Below are positions 33,079 through 41,447 of a stretch of DNA of 64,000 bases, piece after piece. The first letter of the stretch is position 1. Every line of letters begins with the position of its first letter. Made by a program: the position numbers and the translations under genes. The notes beneath the pieces were generated by a model, which was not told where the DNA came from, ran no database searches, and was given only the letters and a program-made list of their open reading frames with translations. This DNA comes from Thalassospira sp. TSL5-1 (GTDB lineage Bacteria; Pseudomonadota; Alphaproteobacteria; Rhodospirillales; Thalassospiraceae), in the NCBI RefSeq assembly GCF_001907695.1, contig NZ_KV880638.1, positions 1,116,882-1,180,881 on the forward strand, written 5' to 3'.

Positions 33079-34863
33079 ATGACACACACCGACGCAAGCA
33101 GGCGCCTAGAAGCGCGTAATCTTTACCATCAGGCATACAGCGTGGCCGAAATTGCCAAACGGCTGGGCGTGCCCTATGGCACCGTTGATGCGTGGAAACG
33201 GCGCGACAAGTGGGATGAAACATCGCTTGTCGTGAAAATGGAAAGTGCCGTTGATGTCCGCCTGTTGCGCCTGATTGCGAAGGAAGAAAAAACAGAAACC
33301 GACCTGAAGGAAATTGACCAGCTCGGAATCCTGTTGGAACGCGCATCGCGCATTCAGAAATACGAACGCACAGGCAAAGAGGTCGACTTAAACCCCAAGA
33401 TCGAAAACCGGAACGAGGCCAAAAAACAAAAGGCCAAGGGCAAACAGAAAAACTTCCTGTCAGAAGAACAGGTTCAAAAGCTGGTTAATGCCTTTGAAGA
33501 TGGTTTGTATGACTACCAGATCGAATGGGGAGCAGCGAGAAAATACCGCGAACGCAATATCCTGAAATCGCGCCAGATCGGGGCGACCTGGTACTTTGCC
33601 CGCGAGGCGTTAATTGATGCGATAACGACCGGCGATAATCAGATTTTCCTGTCGGCCTCCAAGGCCCAGGCACACGTTTTCAAGCAGTATATCCTTGATT
33701 TTGTGCGCGAAGTGACCGACGTCGAACTGAAGGGCGACCCGATTGTCCTTTGGAACGGCGCGACGCTGTATTTCCTTGGTACTAACAGCAAAACCGCGCA
33801 GTCCTATCATGGTCATGTGTATCTGGATGAATATGCGTGGATCAGTAAATTTCTGGAATTCCGCAAGGTCGCCTCGGCAATGGCGACGCACAAGAAATGG
33901 CGGAAAACCTACTTTTCAACACCATCCACCATTAATCACGATGCCAATGCTTTCTGGTCCGGCGAAGCCTTTAACAAGGGCAGGACCAAGGCAGATCGCG
34001 CCACGTTCGATGTTTCGCATGAAGCCCTGAAACACGGGGCAGTCGGGCCAGACGGGCAGTTCCGTCAAATGGTTACGATCATGGATGCCGTGGCATCCGG
34101 CTGCGATCTGTTCGATATTGATCAGCTAAAGCGCGAATACAACGATCAGGATTTTCGCAACCTGTTCATGTGTGAATGGGTGGACGATACCGCCAGTTAC
34201 TTCCTGTTTGACGAATTGCGCAAGTGCATGGTCGATGCGTGGGAAGTCTGGGAAAAGGACTTTGCCCCATTTGCCGACCGCCCGCTGGGTAATTTGCCCG
34301 TCTGGATCGGTTATGATCCATCCGAAGGCGGCGACCAGGCATCGATTGTGGTGGTGGCCCCGCCGCAACACAGCAAAGGCAAATATCGCGTTGTTGAAAA
34401 GATCAATGCCACCGGTTCGGACTGGGCCGCGCAGGCCGAAATCATTCGCCGGTTAACCCAGCGGTATAACGTTCAGCATATCGGCATCGATGCCACGCAA
34501 ATCGGCAGTGGTGTTTTCCAGCTTGTCCAAGCGTTTTTCCCGGCGGCAGTGCCAATCAAATATTCCGCCGAGGTTAAAACCCGCCTGGTCCTGAAGGCAA
34601 AGCATCTGATCAGCAAGGGAATGCTGCAATTCGATCTTGGCTGGTCCGATGTGTGTATGGCTTTCATGTCGATCCGCAAAACCAGCACCGCATCTGGCGG
34701 GCAAATGACCTTTGCCGCGTCCCGTTCCAAAGAAACCGGCCACGCCGATGTGGCCTGGTCAATTATGCACGCGATTGACCGTATCGATTTCCTTGATTTT
34801 AACGAAACCGGGGTTTCCGTTGGCGCAGATAGCCAGCGGCGATCCATTGTGGAGATTTGCTAA
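33079..34863 (+). CDS. P: Terminase large subunit P
   Basis: 594 residues. An N-terminal helix-turn-helix (SVAEIAKRLGVPYGTVDAWK, about 21-40), a P-loop ATPase with the unusual Walker A KSRQIGAT (about 163-170) and Walker B VYLDEYAW (about 248-254), then an RNase-H-like nuclease part (WIGYDPSEGGDQASIVVVAP and HIGIDATQIGSGVFQ). It packages DNA. The ATG has no visible ribosome site. Confidence 0.95.
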   Translation: MTHTDASRRLEARNLYHQAYSVAEIAKRLGVPYGTVDAWKRRDKWDETSLVVKMESAVDVRLLRLIAKEEKTETDLKEIDQLGILLERASRIQKYERTGKEVDLNPKIENRNEAKKQKAKGKQKNFLSEEQVQKLVNAFEDGLYDYQIEWGAARKYRERNILKSRQIGATWYFAREALIDAITTGDNQIFLSASKAQAHVFKQYILDFVREVTDVELKGDPIVLWNGATLYFLGTNSKTAQSYHGHVYLDEYAWISKFLEFRKVASAMATHKKWRKTYFSTPSTINHDANAFWSGEAFNKGRTKADRATFDVSHEALKHGAVGPDGQFRQMVTIMDAVASGCDLFDIDQLKREYNDQDFRNLFMCEWVDDTASYFLFDELRKCMVDAWEVWEKDFAPFADRPLGNLPVWIGYDPSEGGDQASIVVVAPPQHSKGKYRVVEKINATGSDWAAQAEIIRRLTQRYNVQHIGIDATQIGSGVFQLVQAFFPAAVPIKYSAEVKTRLVLKAKHLISKGMLQFDLGWSDVCMAFMSIRKTSTASGGQMTFAASRSKETGHADVAWSIMHAIDRIDFLDFNETGVSVGADSQRRSIVEIC

Positions 34864-35865
34864 ATGGCGCAGGCAAAAAAGCGCACCGAGAAACCGGCCC
34901 CCAAAGTCCAGGCGTTCACCTTTGGTGATCCTGAACCGGTGCTGAACAAACGCGATATAATGTCCTATTTCCATTCGGCGTTTAACGGTTCGTATTACGA
35001 ACCGCCAATTAGCTTCGACGGCCTGGCAAGGTCGCTGCCCTCCAACCCGCATCATGAAAGTGCGATCCGGTTCAAGGTCAATCAGTTGGCCGCGCATTTC
35101 ATCCCGTCAAAATACCTGAAACGTCACGAATTCACCCGCATGGCGACCGACTATCTGGTGTTTGGCAATTTGTTTGCCGAATTGCACTGGTCGCGTATGG
35201 GCACACTCCTGGACGTAACGACCGCCCTTGCCCGCTGGACCCGTGTCAAAAAAGACAATCGCTATGTGATGCTGATCGATGGCAAGGAACACGAATTTGA
35301 ACAGGGCACCATTGCGCACTTGCAAGAGCCCGATATCAATCAGGAAATCTATGGTTTGCCCACCTATACATCGGCCCTGCAATCGGCCTGGTTAAATGAG
35401 GCGGCAACGCTGTTTCGCCGCAAATATTACCTGAATGGCAGTCACGCGGGTTTTATCCTGTATGTGAATGATGCGGCGGCCAATGCCGAGGATATTGACG
35501 CCCTGCGCGATGCGATGAAAAACGCCAAAGGTCCGGGCAATTTCCGTAACCTGTTCTATTACGCGCCAAACGGCAAAAAGGAAGGCATTCAGGTCATCCC
35601 GATGTCGGAAGTCACGGCAAAGGACGACTTTTCATCGATGAAAAACGTCACCCGCGACGATATTCTGGCGGCACATCGGGTGCCACCACAGTTATTGGGT
35701 GTTGTTCCAGTCAATGCCGGGGGCTTTGGCAGCATTCAGGACGCGGCAGAGGTTTTTCACAATAACGAAATCCGGCCTGTGATGGCTGCGCTGGAGGGGT
35801 TGAATGACCTGTTGGGGTTACAGGTTATCTCGTTTTCTAGTTATGCCGGACGTCTAGAGCCATGA
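34864..35865 (+). CDS. Q: Portal protein Q
   Basis: 333 residues, P2 gpQ: EPPISFDGLARSLPSNPHHE, then YLVFGNLFAELHWSRMG and AHRVPPQLLGVVPVNAGGFG. It starts directly after the terminase stop and forms the head vertex for DNA entry. It ends the rightward two-gene operon, 12 bp into the convergent gene. Confidence 0.95.
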   Translation: MAQAKKRTEKPAPKVQAFTFGDPEPVLNKRDIMSYFHSAFNGSYYEPPISFDGLARSLPSNPHHESAIRFKVNQLAAHFIPSKYLKRHEFTRMATDYLVFGNLFAELHWSRMGTLLDVTTALARWTRVKKDNRYVMLIDGKEHEFEQGTIAHLQEPDINQEIYGLPTYTSALQSAWLNEAATLFRRKYYLNGSHAGFILYVNDAAANAEDIDALRDAMKNAKGPGNFRNLFYYAPNGKKEGIQVIPMSEVTAKDDFSSMKNVTRDDILAAHRVPPQLLGVVPVNAGGFGSIQDAAEVFHNNEIRPVMAALEGLNDLLGLQVISFSSYAGRLEP

Positions 35866-36060
35866 CCAAACTTCATAGATTCCCCAGCCTAATAAGGCTA
35901 CTATACAAGCCGCAATTGACATTTTGAAATATAATTTCTCCAAGTATGCTTTGACATTGAACTCGCAAATCATGCCGCCAAATGGATTGGGGCATGATTT
36001 GGATGCCTTGGAGACCAGGTTTCCGCATTTCGGGCAATTCATTACTTCAACATTTGACAT
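35854..36060 (-). CDS. Zinc-ribbon membrane protein, hypothetical
   Basis: 68 residues: CPKCGNLVSKASKSCPN zinc ribbon (Cys pairs) at the N-terminus and one membrane helix at the end (MSIAACIVALLGWGIYEVW). It is convergent with Q with a 12-bp overlap. No function known; it is probably a lysogenic accessory gene. Confidence 0.65.
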   Translation of the reverse strand: MSNVEVMNCPKCGNLVSKASKSCPNPFGGMICEFNVKAYLEKLYFKMSIAACIVALLGWGIYEVWSWL

Positions 36061-36148
36061 CTAGGTTGGCTCTTTTGAATTAGGTGAGGGGCAAATTAAA
36101 TTGAGATATTTTCTGCTTTTTGGCGTTGATATGTCAAATGATATTGGA

Positions 36149-36646
36149 TCATCTTGGATAAAAAACGAGTAGTCCGAAGTAACCGCCTGCAATAAATAAT
36201 AACAGAGAGAATATCGAGAATATGACAGCTAGATATTCAGTGATGTTGGTTCGCAGAGCGTATTTCTTAACTTTACATTCATGATGTATGCGTTGCTTCT
36301 CGATTTCTTGTATGTCGTCAGGAAATTGATATTTTTGCCAAACACATTCCCATGCCTGCCCTTGGTGTAGATGCTGATAGCTGGAAAATGAAATAGAGAA
36401 ATATGAGCACATCTGCGCAAGCACAGCACATACTAATCCAACAATGAAGCACAGTATTGCGGGAAATAGTTTCTCAATATCGATGTTTTTTGCAAGCCCT
36501 TGCAATGCTGAAAGTGCAACAAAAGTCCCACCATTTAAAATTATCAGGGACTTCATTCCGTCATTTGCAACCATAATTGCCGATTGGAAAGTATGACGGC
36601 GCCAATTTTCTGAAGCCTCAACACGACTGCGGATATCTTCTTGCAT
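36149..36646 (-). CDS. Membrane protein, hypothetical accessory gene
   Basis: 165 residues with three hydrophobic helices (GMKSLIILNGGTFVALSALQ, PAILCFIVGLVCAVLAQMCS and AVIFSIFSLLLFIAGGYFGL) and a charged loop between the last two. LNGG in the first helix recurs in many uncharacterised bacterial membrane proteins. The gene is clearly A+T richer than the phage core, so it was likely acquired. Function unknown. Confidence 0.7.
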   Translation of the reverse strand: MQEDIRSRVEASENWRRHTFQSAIMVANDGMKSLIILNGGTFVALSALQGLAKNIDIEKLFPAILCFIVGLVCAVLAQMCSYFSISFSSYQHLHQGQAWECVWQKYQFPDDIQEIEKQRIHHECKVKKYALRTNITEYLAVIFSIFSLLLFIAGGYFGLLVFYPR

Positions 36647-36702
36647 GCCCTTCCTCCATTAATGAATTTTGTGCAGCGCCTAATATGCTCATTAAATACG
36701 CA

Positions 36703-36743
36703 TAAAGAAAAGGCCCGTGCCTTGGGGATGGATGGCACGGGCC
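36703..36743 (-). terminator. Terminator after the Dam-type methylase gene
   Basis: 10-bp stem GGCCCGTGCC / GGCACGGGCC with a 12-nt loop. On the minus strand a T-rich run follows (AAAGAAAA on the plus strand), so it ends leftward transcription. Confidence 0.82.
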
Positions 36744-36810
36744 TGGGCGCAACAGGGAGGGGTTCACCAGTCGAGACGGAAATATTCCCGCGATATGGCT
36801 GGTACGTCAA

Positions 36811-37644
36811 TTATCTTATGGTTGCGTCGAAATTGGTGATGATCACCTCACTCGCGGTATTCTGTTTCTTGCCATACAGGCTATAGCGGGTACTAACATT
36901 AAGAATGTTAAAAGCCGCAAAGGTTTCGCGAACGCCAGCGGTGTTATTAAGCGAAAGAATGAAGCGGCCGTCTATGTCCGACAGGATCCCGGACAAGCGT
37001 TCAAAATCCTCCCGGATGAAAATTTCCTTGCCGTAATAATCCTCCGCCCCCCAATAGGGCGGGTCCAGGTAAAACAGGGTTTCCTCGCGGTCGTAACGGG
37101 TGATGAAATCCGCATAGGGCAGGCATTCAATCACCACGCCGTTAAGGCGTTCATGCAGGTCATCAAGCATGGGCACCAGGCGCGATAGATTGAAGCGTGC
37201 GGGGCCGTCGGTTTGTATGCCAAAGTTCCGGTTGCATACTTTACCCCCGAAGGCCAGGCGTTGCAGGTAAACGAAACGCGCAGCGCGCTGGATGTCCGTC
37301 AGTGTTTCAGGTGGGATCGAACGGAGGCGTTCAAATTCCGCCCGGCTGGCGATCTGGTATTTCAGGTAATCAACAAAATAGCTGTAATGTTCCTGAAGCA
37401 CACGGAATAGGCAGAAAACGTCGCGTGAAATGTCGTTAATGACTTCAGCAGCTGGGGCGGATTTGCGCCGCAGGAAAATGCCGCCCATGCCGACAAAGGG
37501 TTCGGCGTACAAGGAATGTGGAACAGTGCTGATCATTTCAGTAATCAGTTTGGAAAGCAGGCGTTTCCCGCCGACATAAGGGGCGACAGGGCTTACAGCC
37601 TTTACAGGCTGCAGTTTAATAGCATTGCGGGACAGGGCGGTCAT
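36811..37644 (-). CDS. dam: DNA adenine methyltransferase (Dam family)
   Basis: 277 residues from the ATG at 37644. Motif X APYVGGKR (about 21-28), motif I EPFVGMGG (about 48-55) and motif IV DPPYWG (about 194-199) are in Dam order. It would methylate adenine, perhaps in GATC. There is no partner endonuclease nearby, so it is an orphan that may protect phage DNA or alter host expression. The frame is open to 37692, but that part overlaps a terminator, so the shorter start is used. Confidence 0.92.
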   Translation of the reverse strand: MTALSRNAIKLQPVKAVSPVAPYVGGKRLLSKLITEMISTVPHSLYAEPFVGMGGIFLRRKSAPAAEVINDISRDVFCLFRVLQEHYSYFVDYLKYQIASRAEFERLRSIPPETLTDIQRAARFVYLQRLAFGGKVCNRNFGIQTDGPARFNLSRLVPMLDDLHERLNGVVIECLPYADFITRYDREETLFYLDPPYWGAEDYYGKEIFIREDFERLSGILSDIDGRFILSLNNTAGVRETFAAFNILNVSTRYSLYGKKQNTASEVIITNFDATIR

Positions 37645-37662
37645 GTCAGGGGCCTCGTTGAA

Positions 37663-37690
37663 TAAAAAAAGACCGGGAGGTTTCCCGGTC
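37663..37690 (-). terminator. Terminator upstream of the methylase gene
   Basis: GACCGGGA-GGTT-TCCCGGTC with a run of seven A on the left, so it acts on leftward transcripts from the secreted-protein gene and insulates the methylase gene. Confidence 0.85.
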
Positions 37691-37761
37691 AATACAACTT
37701 AAAAGAGAAATATTTTTACATAACCGTTAAATGGTTGCGTGTCCCCTGCGCAACCAACCGA

Positions 37762-38151
37762 TTAAAAATGTTGCCCGTTGAATGATCCGCCTGTCACTGT
37801 GAACAGATCCTCGCGACTATCGTCAAGTCTGGCGGGATCACCACAGAAATCAAAATTTGTCGTAAGCGTTGCCGTGCTGATATCGCCGCTACGCCCCTTA
37901 TTGGTCAGTACCACGACATACCCCAGCCCGTTTTGATAGACGACTTCACTGGTCGCAAAAATATAGGTCGCTTTGGGATTATGCGAGGCGGCATAACTGT
38001 CTGCCGTTCGGGCGGCGTTGTTTTCAATATATTGCCAGCCAGGATAATCGGTTGCGGCATTACCTTCCTCGCATTGCGCGGCATATGCCCCCAGGGGCAA
38101 CCCGCATACCATCATCAAAGCCAGTGCAATCGCTCCCTTGCGTACCGTCAT
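37762..38151 (-). CDS. Small secreted protein, hypothetical
   Basis: 129 residues from the ATG at 38151 with GAGGGGG upstream. Signal peptide MTVRKGAIALALMMVCGLPL ending AYA-AQ. The mature part has two Cys (AQC, DFCGDP) that could form a disulfide and a beta-rich middle (GLGYVVVLTNKGRSG). No family recognised. A periplasmic moron of this kind may change the lysogen's surface or interfere with other phages (inference). Confidence 0.68.
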   Translation of the reverse strand: MTVRKGAIALALMMVCGLPLGAYAAQCEEGNAATDYPGWQYIENNAARTADSYAASHNPKATYIFATSEVVYQNGLGYVVVLTNKGRSGDISTATLTTNFDFCGDPARLDDSREDLFTVTGGSFNGQHF

Positions 38152-38306
38152 TATAGCTGTCCCCCTCATGGCAATCAAAAGATGATTTATATTACAGTAA
38201 GCAACTTTAAATAGCAATTCGTAAATAGAGGTGCCCAAGGATAAAAGCCCAAAAAATCGCAGTCATCCCCCGCCGCGCCTTCGCTCTTTATGTATTGAAA
38301 ATTCTG

Positions 38307-38392
38307 CAGTGCCGAACATGGTGCAAAGCAAGCGGCTGTCTGCGGTTCTTAGAGATTTTCAAACAGGCAAAGTTCTGCATTTTTCGGCACTG
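38307..38392. repeat. Inverted repeat in the right accessory region
   Basis: CAGTGCCGAA (38307-38316) and its complement TTCGGCACTG (38383-38392) bracket about 66 bases. It lies in the gene-free stretch 38152-38805. Confidence 0.6.
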
Positions 38393-38462
38393 TTTTGCAC
38401 CGGTGGCTAGTCTGGTTGAATTGATCCGACGTTCAGTCAGGGGGGCTTTTTGGTTTTTGTGT

Positions 38463-38753
38463 CGGAAAAGGGTAACAAGCGTTACGCGCTGCGAAAAATG
38501 GAATTAAGTATCTGATTTTATTTGAATTATTTTGTTACCTTGCATGGTAACTTCAGGTAACGGATTGGGCGGAAAAAGGTTACATCATTGAATTGAAAAG
38601 ATTTTCTTTATTCATTTTGTAACTGTGTTGAAGGGTAACAACATTACCTTTTGCAACTTAATTGCAACCATTTCATGATACTGAATTTTTCTTTATTTAA
38701 TAGATAGTTATATGGATAATTATCTGTTTGTAACTTGTGTTACCTTTTTCCGA
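38463..38753. repeat. Cluster of GGTAAC/GTTACC repeats, AT-rich
   Basis: TCGGAAAAGGGTAACA at 38463 and CGGAAAAAGGTTACA near 38570 point right. Near 38730-38753 the same unit points left, and the outer pair matches over 24 bases with 4 mismatches. Further GGTAAC or GTTACC cores lie near 38535, 38546, 38556, 38634 and 38644, with GTAAC variants. The layout resembles iterons or a multi-site operator. No gene is visible here. Confidence 0.72.
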
Positions 38754-38805
38754 TGGCCTCGGATTTTGACGAGACTTAAAGTCTTTCTGTAGGGGAGTGC
38801 TAAAC

Positions 38806-39501
38806 ATGCACAGTAGATCAATGTGGTTGTTTTCAAAGGTAGGTCAGCGGGCGCATATTGGTGCATTGCGTCGCCGAGGGATCATTTATTGTAATACGAT
38901 TGAGTATTTCCGAGGACTCCGCGATGGGAATCTTCGTGGAGATCCATTGGAGAACTGCACTGCCTTCTATCATCCAGGCAAATCAGAATTGAGGATCAAT
39001 GGTACTAAGCTGAATAATATTGTAGGGCCAATCGTAGTTTATAATGGGCCTGATGACGTGTATCAGACTACACACCTCTTCTGTGTAACATCGATCTACA
39101 GCGGTATGGAGATCAGAGAGGATGGTAAGATTTTTGACCCGAGAGTGAGCGGTTTTGGGGACACAATGTTGATTATAAAACCAGCTCCGTTCATGGCACG
39201 TGTTGAAAAGGCCGTAGAAAAACTCAAGCAGCAAGGTACGGATATTGAACTTTTCAAAGGCTTGGTTGAATACGTTCCGGCAGGAGAAAACCAGCATCAG
39301 ATGAGTGTTTTGCGCAAGGCAGACATTTACGCATGGCAGGAAGAATTTAGATTGGCTCTGAGGGTTAGAAATTGGCATGGCAGCGCATTCTTGCTTGAGA
39401 TTGGAAGCATCGCCGACATCTCCCACGTAGTTCCGATTAAGAAGTTCATTAATAAAGTTGAGGAACTCTCGGATGGTCAGGTATGTCTCAACTTCAGTTG
39501 A
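38806..39501 (+). CDS. Hypothetical accessory protein next to attR
   Basis: 231 residues from the ATG at 38806 (GGGGAG 8 nt upstream). It has an ordered set of conserved-looking blocks: IIYCNTIEYFRGLRDGNLRG-D, HLFCVTSIYSG, FGDTMLIIKPAPFMARVEKA and a C-terminal KADIYAWQEEFRLALRV. I have seen proteins of this outline as uncharacterised genes near defence islands, but I cannot name the family. It lies 109 bp inside attR, a hotspot for cargo. Confidence 0.72.
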   Translation: MHSRSMWLFSKVGQRAHIGALRRRGIIYCNTIEYFRGLRDGNLRGDPLENCTAFYHPGKSELRINGTKLNNIVGPIVVYNGPDDVYQTTHLFCVTSIYSGMEIREDGKIFDPRVSGFGDTMLIIKPAPFMARVEKAVEKLKQQGTDIELFKGLVEYVPAGENQHQMSVLRKADIYAWQEEFRLALRVRNWHGSAFLLEIGSIADISHVVPIKKFINKVEELSDGQVCLNFS

Positions 39502-39609
39502 TTTGTGTGGGACACCGAGTATCTAACTCATTGATTTATTTTGAACAAATTGTGATCGATGTGGGTGGTTAAGCATTGATTTTATTCTGTTTTTTGGGTT
39601 TTTAATAGC

Positions 39610-39629
39610 CCCTCCGGGCCTACCATTTT
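39610..39629 (+). other. attR core
   Basis: Exact copy of the tRNA 3' end (1885-1904). It is preceded by phage DNA, so the tRNA fragment here is not a gene. The stretch 39630-40256 beyond it is host DNA with no convincing gene. Confidence 0.93.
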
Positions 39630-40068
39630 CCTCAGTTATTGCCCGACGGTGGCCTGTGGCGATGGCGGTATCGATTACGGTATATTCGATATTCGGGCTA
39701 CTGACCGGCAGATCAAATGTCTGGCGGCAGCTGGGCGCATCATCCTGAATATAGTTTCCCGGAAATGGCGTGAATCACCGCCCATATGTTTTTGCACCTG
39801 TGCGTCCGAGTGAGTTCTTGCTGTTTGGGCAGATCGGGGCAATTTTCCGCGATTGACGACTTTCAGAGAACAAATTCTCCGGTTTTCCTTTGAACCAGGC
39901 CGACCGGAAGTTTGAGGCGTAATTCCTGCGCGACAAGACCCCTGAATTGTGCCCGGATCCATTCCAAACGGCGACCTTTGACCGTCCGACACCCAGTCCG
40001 ATTTCAGGTTGGCTGGTTGTGAAAACATGCGTTCATCCAATCTCCATACAACCTGCACCTAACTTTCA

Positions 40069-40257
40069 TTGCCGCGTGAAATGGTGCTGGAAAGAAACAA
40101 TCATGTCGCAAGAGAATTTCCTCAAAACCCGTTACCCCCCCCCCTGCTGGCGGCGGTTGATTTATTTGATGTTGCCATGCGGGATCGCGACCAGTCGTTC
40201 CGGCAGGGGCGAGGAGAATCTTCCCTATTCATAAAACGTCGGTTGGTAAAACAATAA
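40069..40257 (+). CDS. Doubtful small frame upstream of macA with a C10 tract
   Basis: Its end (AAVDLFDVAMRDRDQSFRQG... to RRLVKQ) overlaps the macA start as TAATG. A better start (MSQENFLKTRYPP at 40103) lies in another frame, and the two frames meet at a run of ten C residues (40135-40144). One base more or less would join them into a protein of about 50 residues. It could be a slipped or phase-variable gene, a sequencing error or no gene. Confidence 0.25.
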   Translation: MPREMVLERNNHVAREFPQNPLPPPLLAAVDLFDVAMRDRDQSFRQGRGESSLFIKRRLVKQ

Positions 40258-41447
40258 TGAAACTGTCGTCGAAGAACATTGGCCGCACTGTGATCATCGC
40301 CGGCATGATCGTTGCAGCGTTCGCCGCACTTGCATCCGTCGCGGGTGTTCTGGATGAAACGCCACAGGCGGCTGTGCTTACCGATTTTGTTGCGCTTGGC
40401 ACTGTCGAGGAAACGGTTCTTGCCAACGGCGAGCTTGAACCCGCCCGGATTGTTAGTGTTGGCGCGCAGGTTTCTGGTCAGTTGAAGGCCTTGCACGTTG
40501 AACTGGGGCAGAAAATTCATGCTGGAGATCTGATTGCAGAGATCGACCCGACGGCACAGTCCTATGCTCTTCGTATCGCAGAGGCAGCACTTGCCAATAT
40601 CAAGGCGCAGCGCAAGGCGCGCGGTTTTGAGCTCAAACGCGCTAAACAAACTTATTACAGACAGAAGAGCATGGCGCGACAGCATGCTGCTTCAGTTGCC
40701 GAGCTTGAGACGGCGGAGGCGGCATTCAAAGTCCTGACGGCGGATATCGAGGCATTGGATGCGCAGATCGCCCAAGCCACGGTGGAGGTGGAGAGCGCGA
40801 AAGCCAATCTTGGCTATACGAAAGTTGTCGCACCCATGGATGGTGTTGTGGTTGCGGTCGTGACCAAGGCTGGGCAAACACTAAATTCCAACCTGGCTGT
40901 GCCGACAATTGTCGTGCTGGCCCAGCTTGACGTTATGCAGGTTAAGGTGAAGATATCGGAAGCCGATATTAGCCGTGTAAAACCAGGCCAGATCGTACGT
41001 TTTACGATCATGGGGAGTACCCGTCTTCCGACGGTTGGCAGACTGGAGCTGATAGAGCCCGCCCCGGCATCAATTGCAACGGAAGCGACAACGACCGCTA
41101 CAGCCGGAAAACAGGCGGCACAGGCGGTTTATTTTAATGGCATATTTACAACCCAAAATGCCGAAGGGCGCTTGCGGCCCATGATGACCGCCCTTGTAAC
41201 CATTGTGGTGGGGCGCGCCGAAAATGTACCGCTTATGCCGTGGTCTGCGTTGACTAAGCGCGATCAGGATGGTCGCTATCGCGTCAATGTTCGCTCTCCT
41301 TCGGATGAAATTTCAGAGCGCCTTGTCACAATAGGACTGACTGACCGGGTCAAAGCGCAGGTGATTGATGGTTTGAAGGTTGGCGATGAAGTTGTCATTC
41401 CGGTCGATGGCCAGGCATCGGGCTCTAACGATATGGGGATGATGTGA
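40257..41447 (+). CDS. macA: MacA-like periplasmic adaptor (HlyD family)
   Basis: 396 residues. An N-terminal membrane anchor (TVIIAGMIVAAFAALASVAG), a lipoyl-like half (SVGAQVSGQLKALHVELGQK), a helical hairpin (about 105-185, Lys/Ala/Glu-rich) and a barrel domain. It bridges the MacB ABC transporter and an outer membrane channel to export macrolides, peptides or other substrates. The stop overlaps the macB GTG. Confidence 0.9.
   Translation: MKLSSKNIGRTVIIAGMIVAAFAALASVAGVLDETPQAAVLTDFVALGTVEETVLANGELEPARIVSVGAQVSGQLKALHVELGQKIHAGDLIAEIDPTAQSYALRIAEAALANIKAQRKARGFELKRAKQTYYRQKSMARQHAASVAELETAEAAFKVLTADIEALDAQIAQATVEVESAKANLGYTKVVAPMDGVVVAVVTKAGQTLNSNLAVPTIVVLAQLDVMQVKVKISEADISRVKPGQIVRFTIMGSTRLPTVGRLELIEPAPASIATEATTTATAGKQAAQAVYFNGIFTTQNAEGRLRPMMTALVTIVVGRAENVPLMPWSALTKRDQDGRYRVNVRSPSDEISERLVTIGLTDRVKAQVIDGLKVGDEVVIPVDGQASGSNDMGMM

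Larger units (their letters stand above)
1885..39629. mobile_element. P2-type (Peduoviridae-like) prophage integrated in the tRNA-CAT gene
   Basis: The element is bounded by an exact 20-bp repeat of the tRNA 3' end and encodes a tyrosine integrase next to the left end. It also carries a repressor switch, a primase-helicase, an Ogr-like activator, a lysis cassette and a full set of P2-type head and tail genes. Terminase and portal diverge from the rest of the head genes, as in P2. No structural gene looks broken, so it may be inducible (inference). The gaps hold accessory genes that often differ in strand and base composition from the core. Confidence 0.95.

Noticed and set aside
39610-39629. 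Second tRNA gene at attR
   Set aside because: Only the 3' 16 bases of the tRNA are present; it is the attachment repeat.
39675-40058. Minus-strand 127-codon frame just outside attR
   Set aside because: Low-complexity product with no domain or ribosome site; it is probably host intergenic or decayed DNA.
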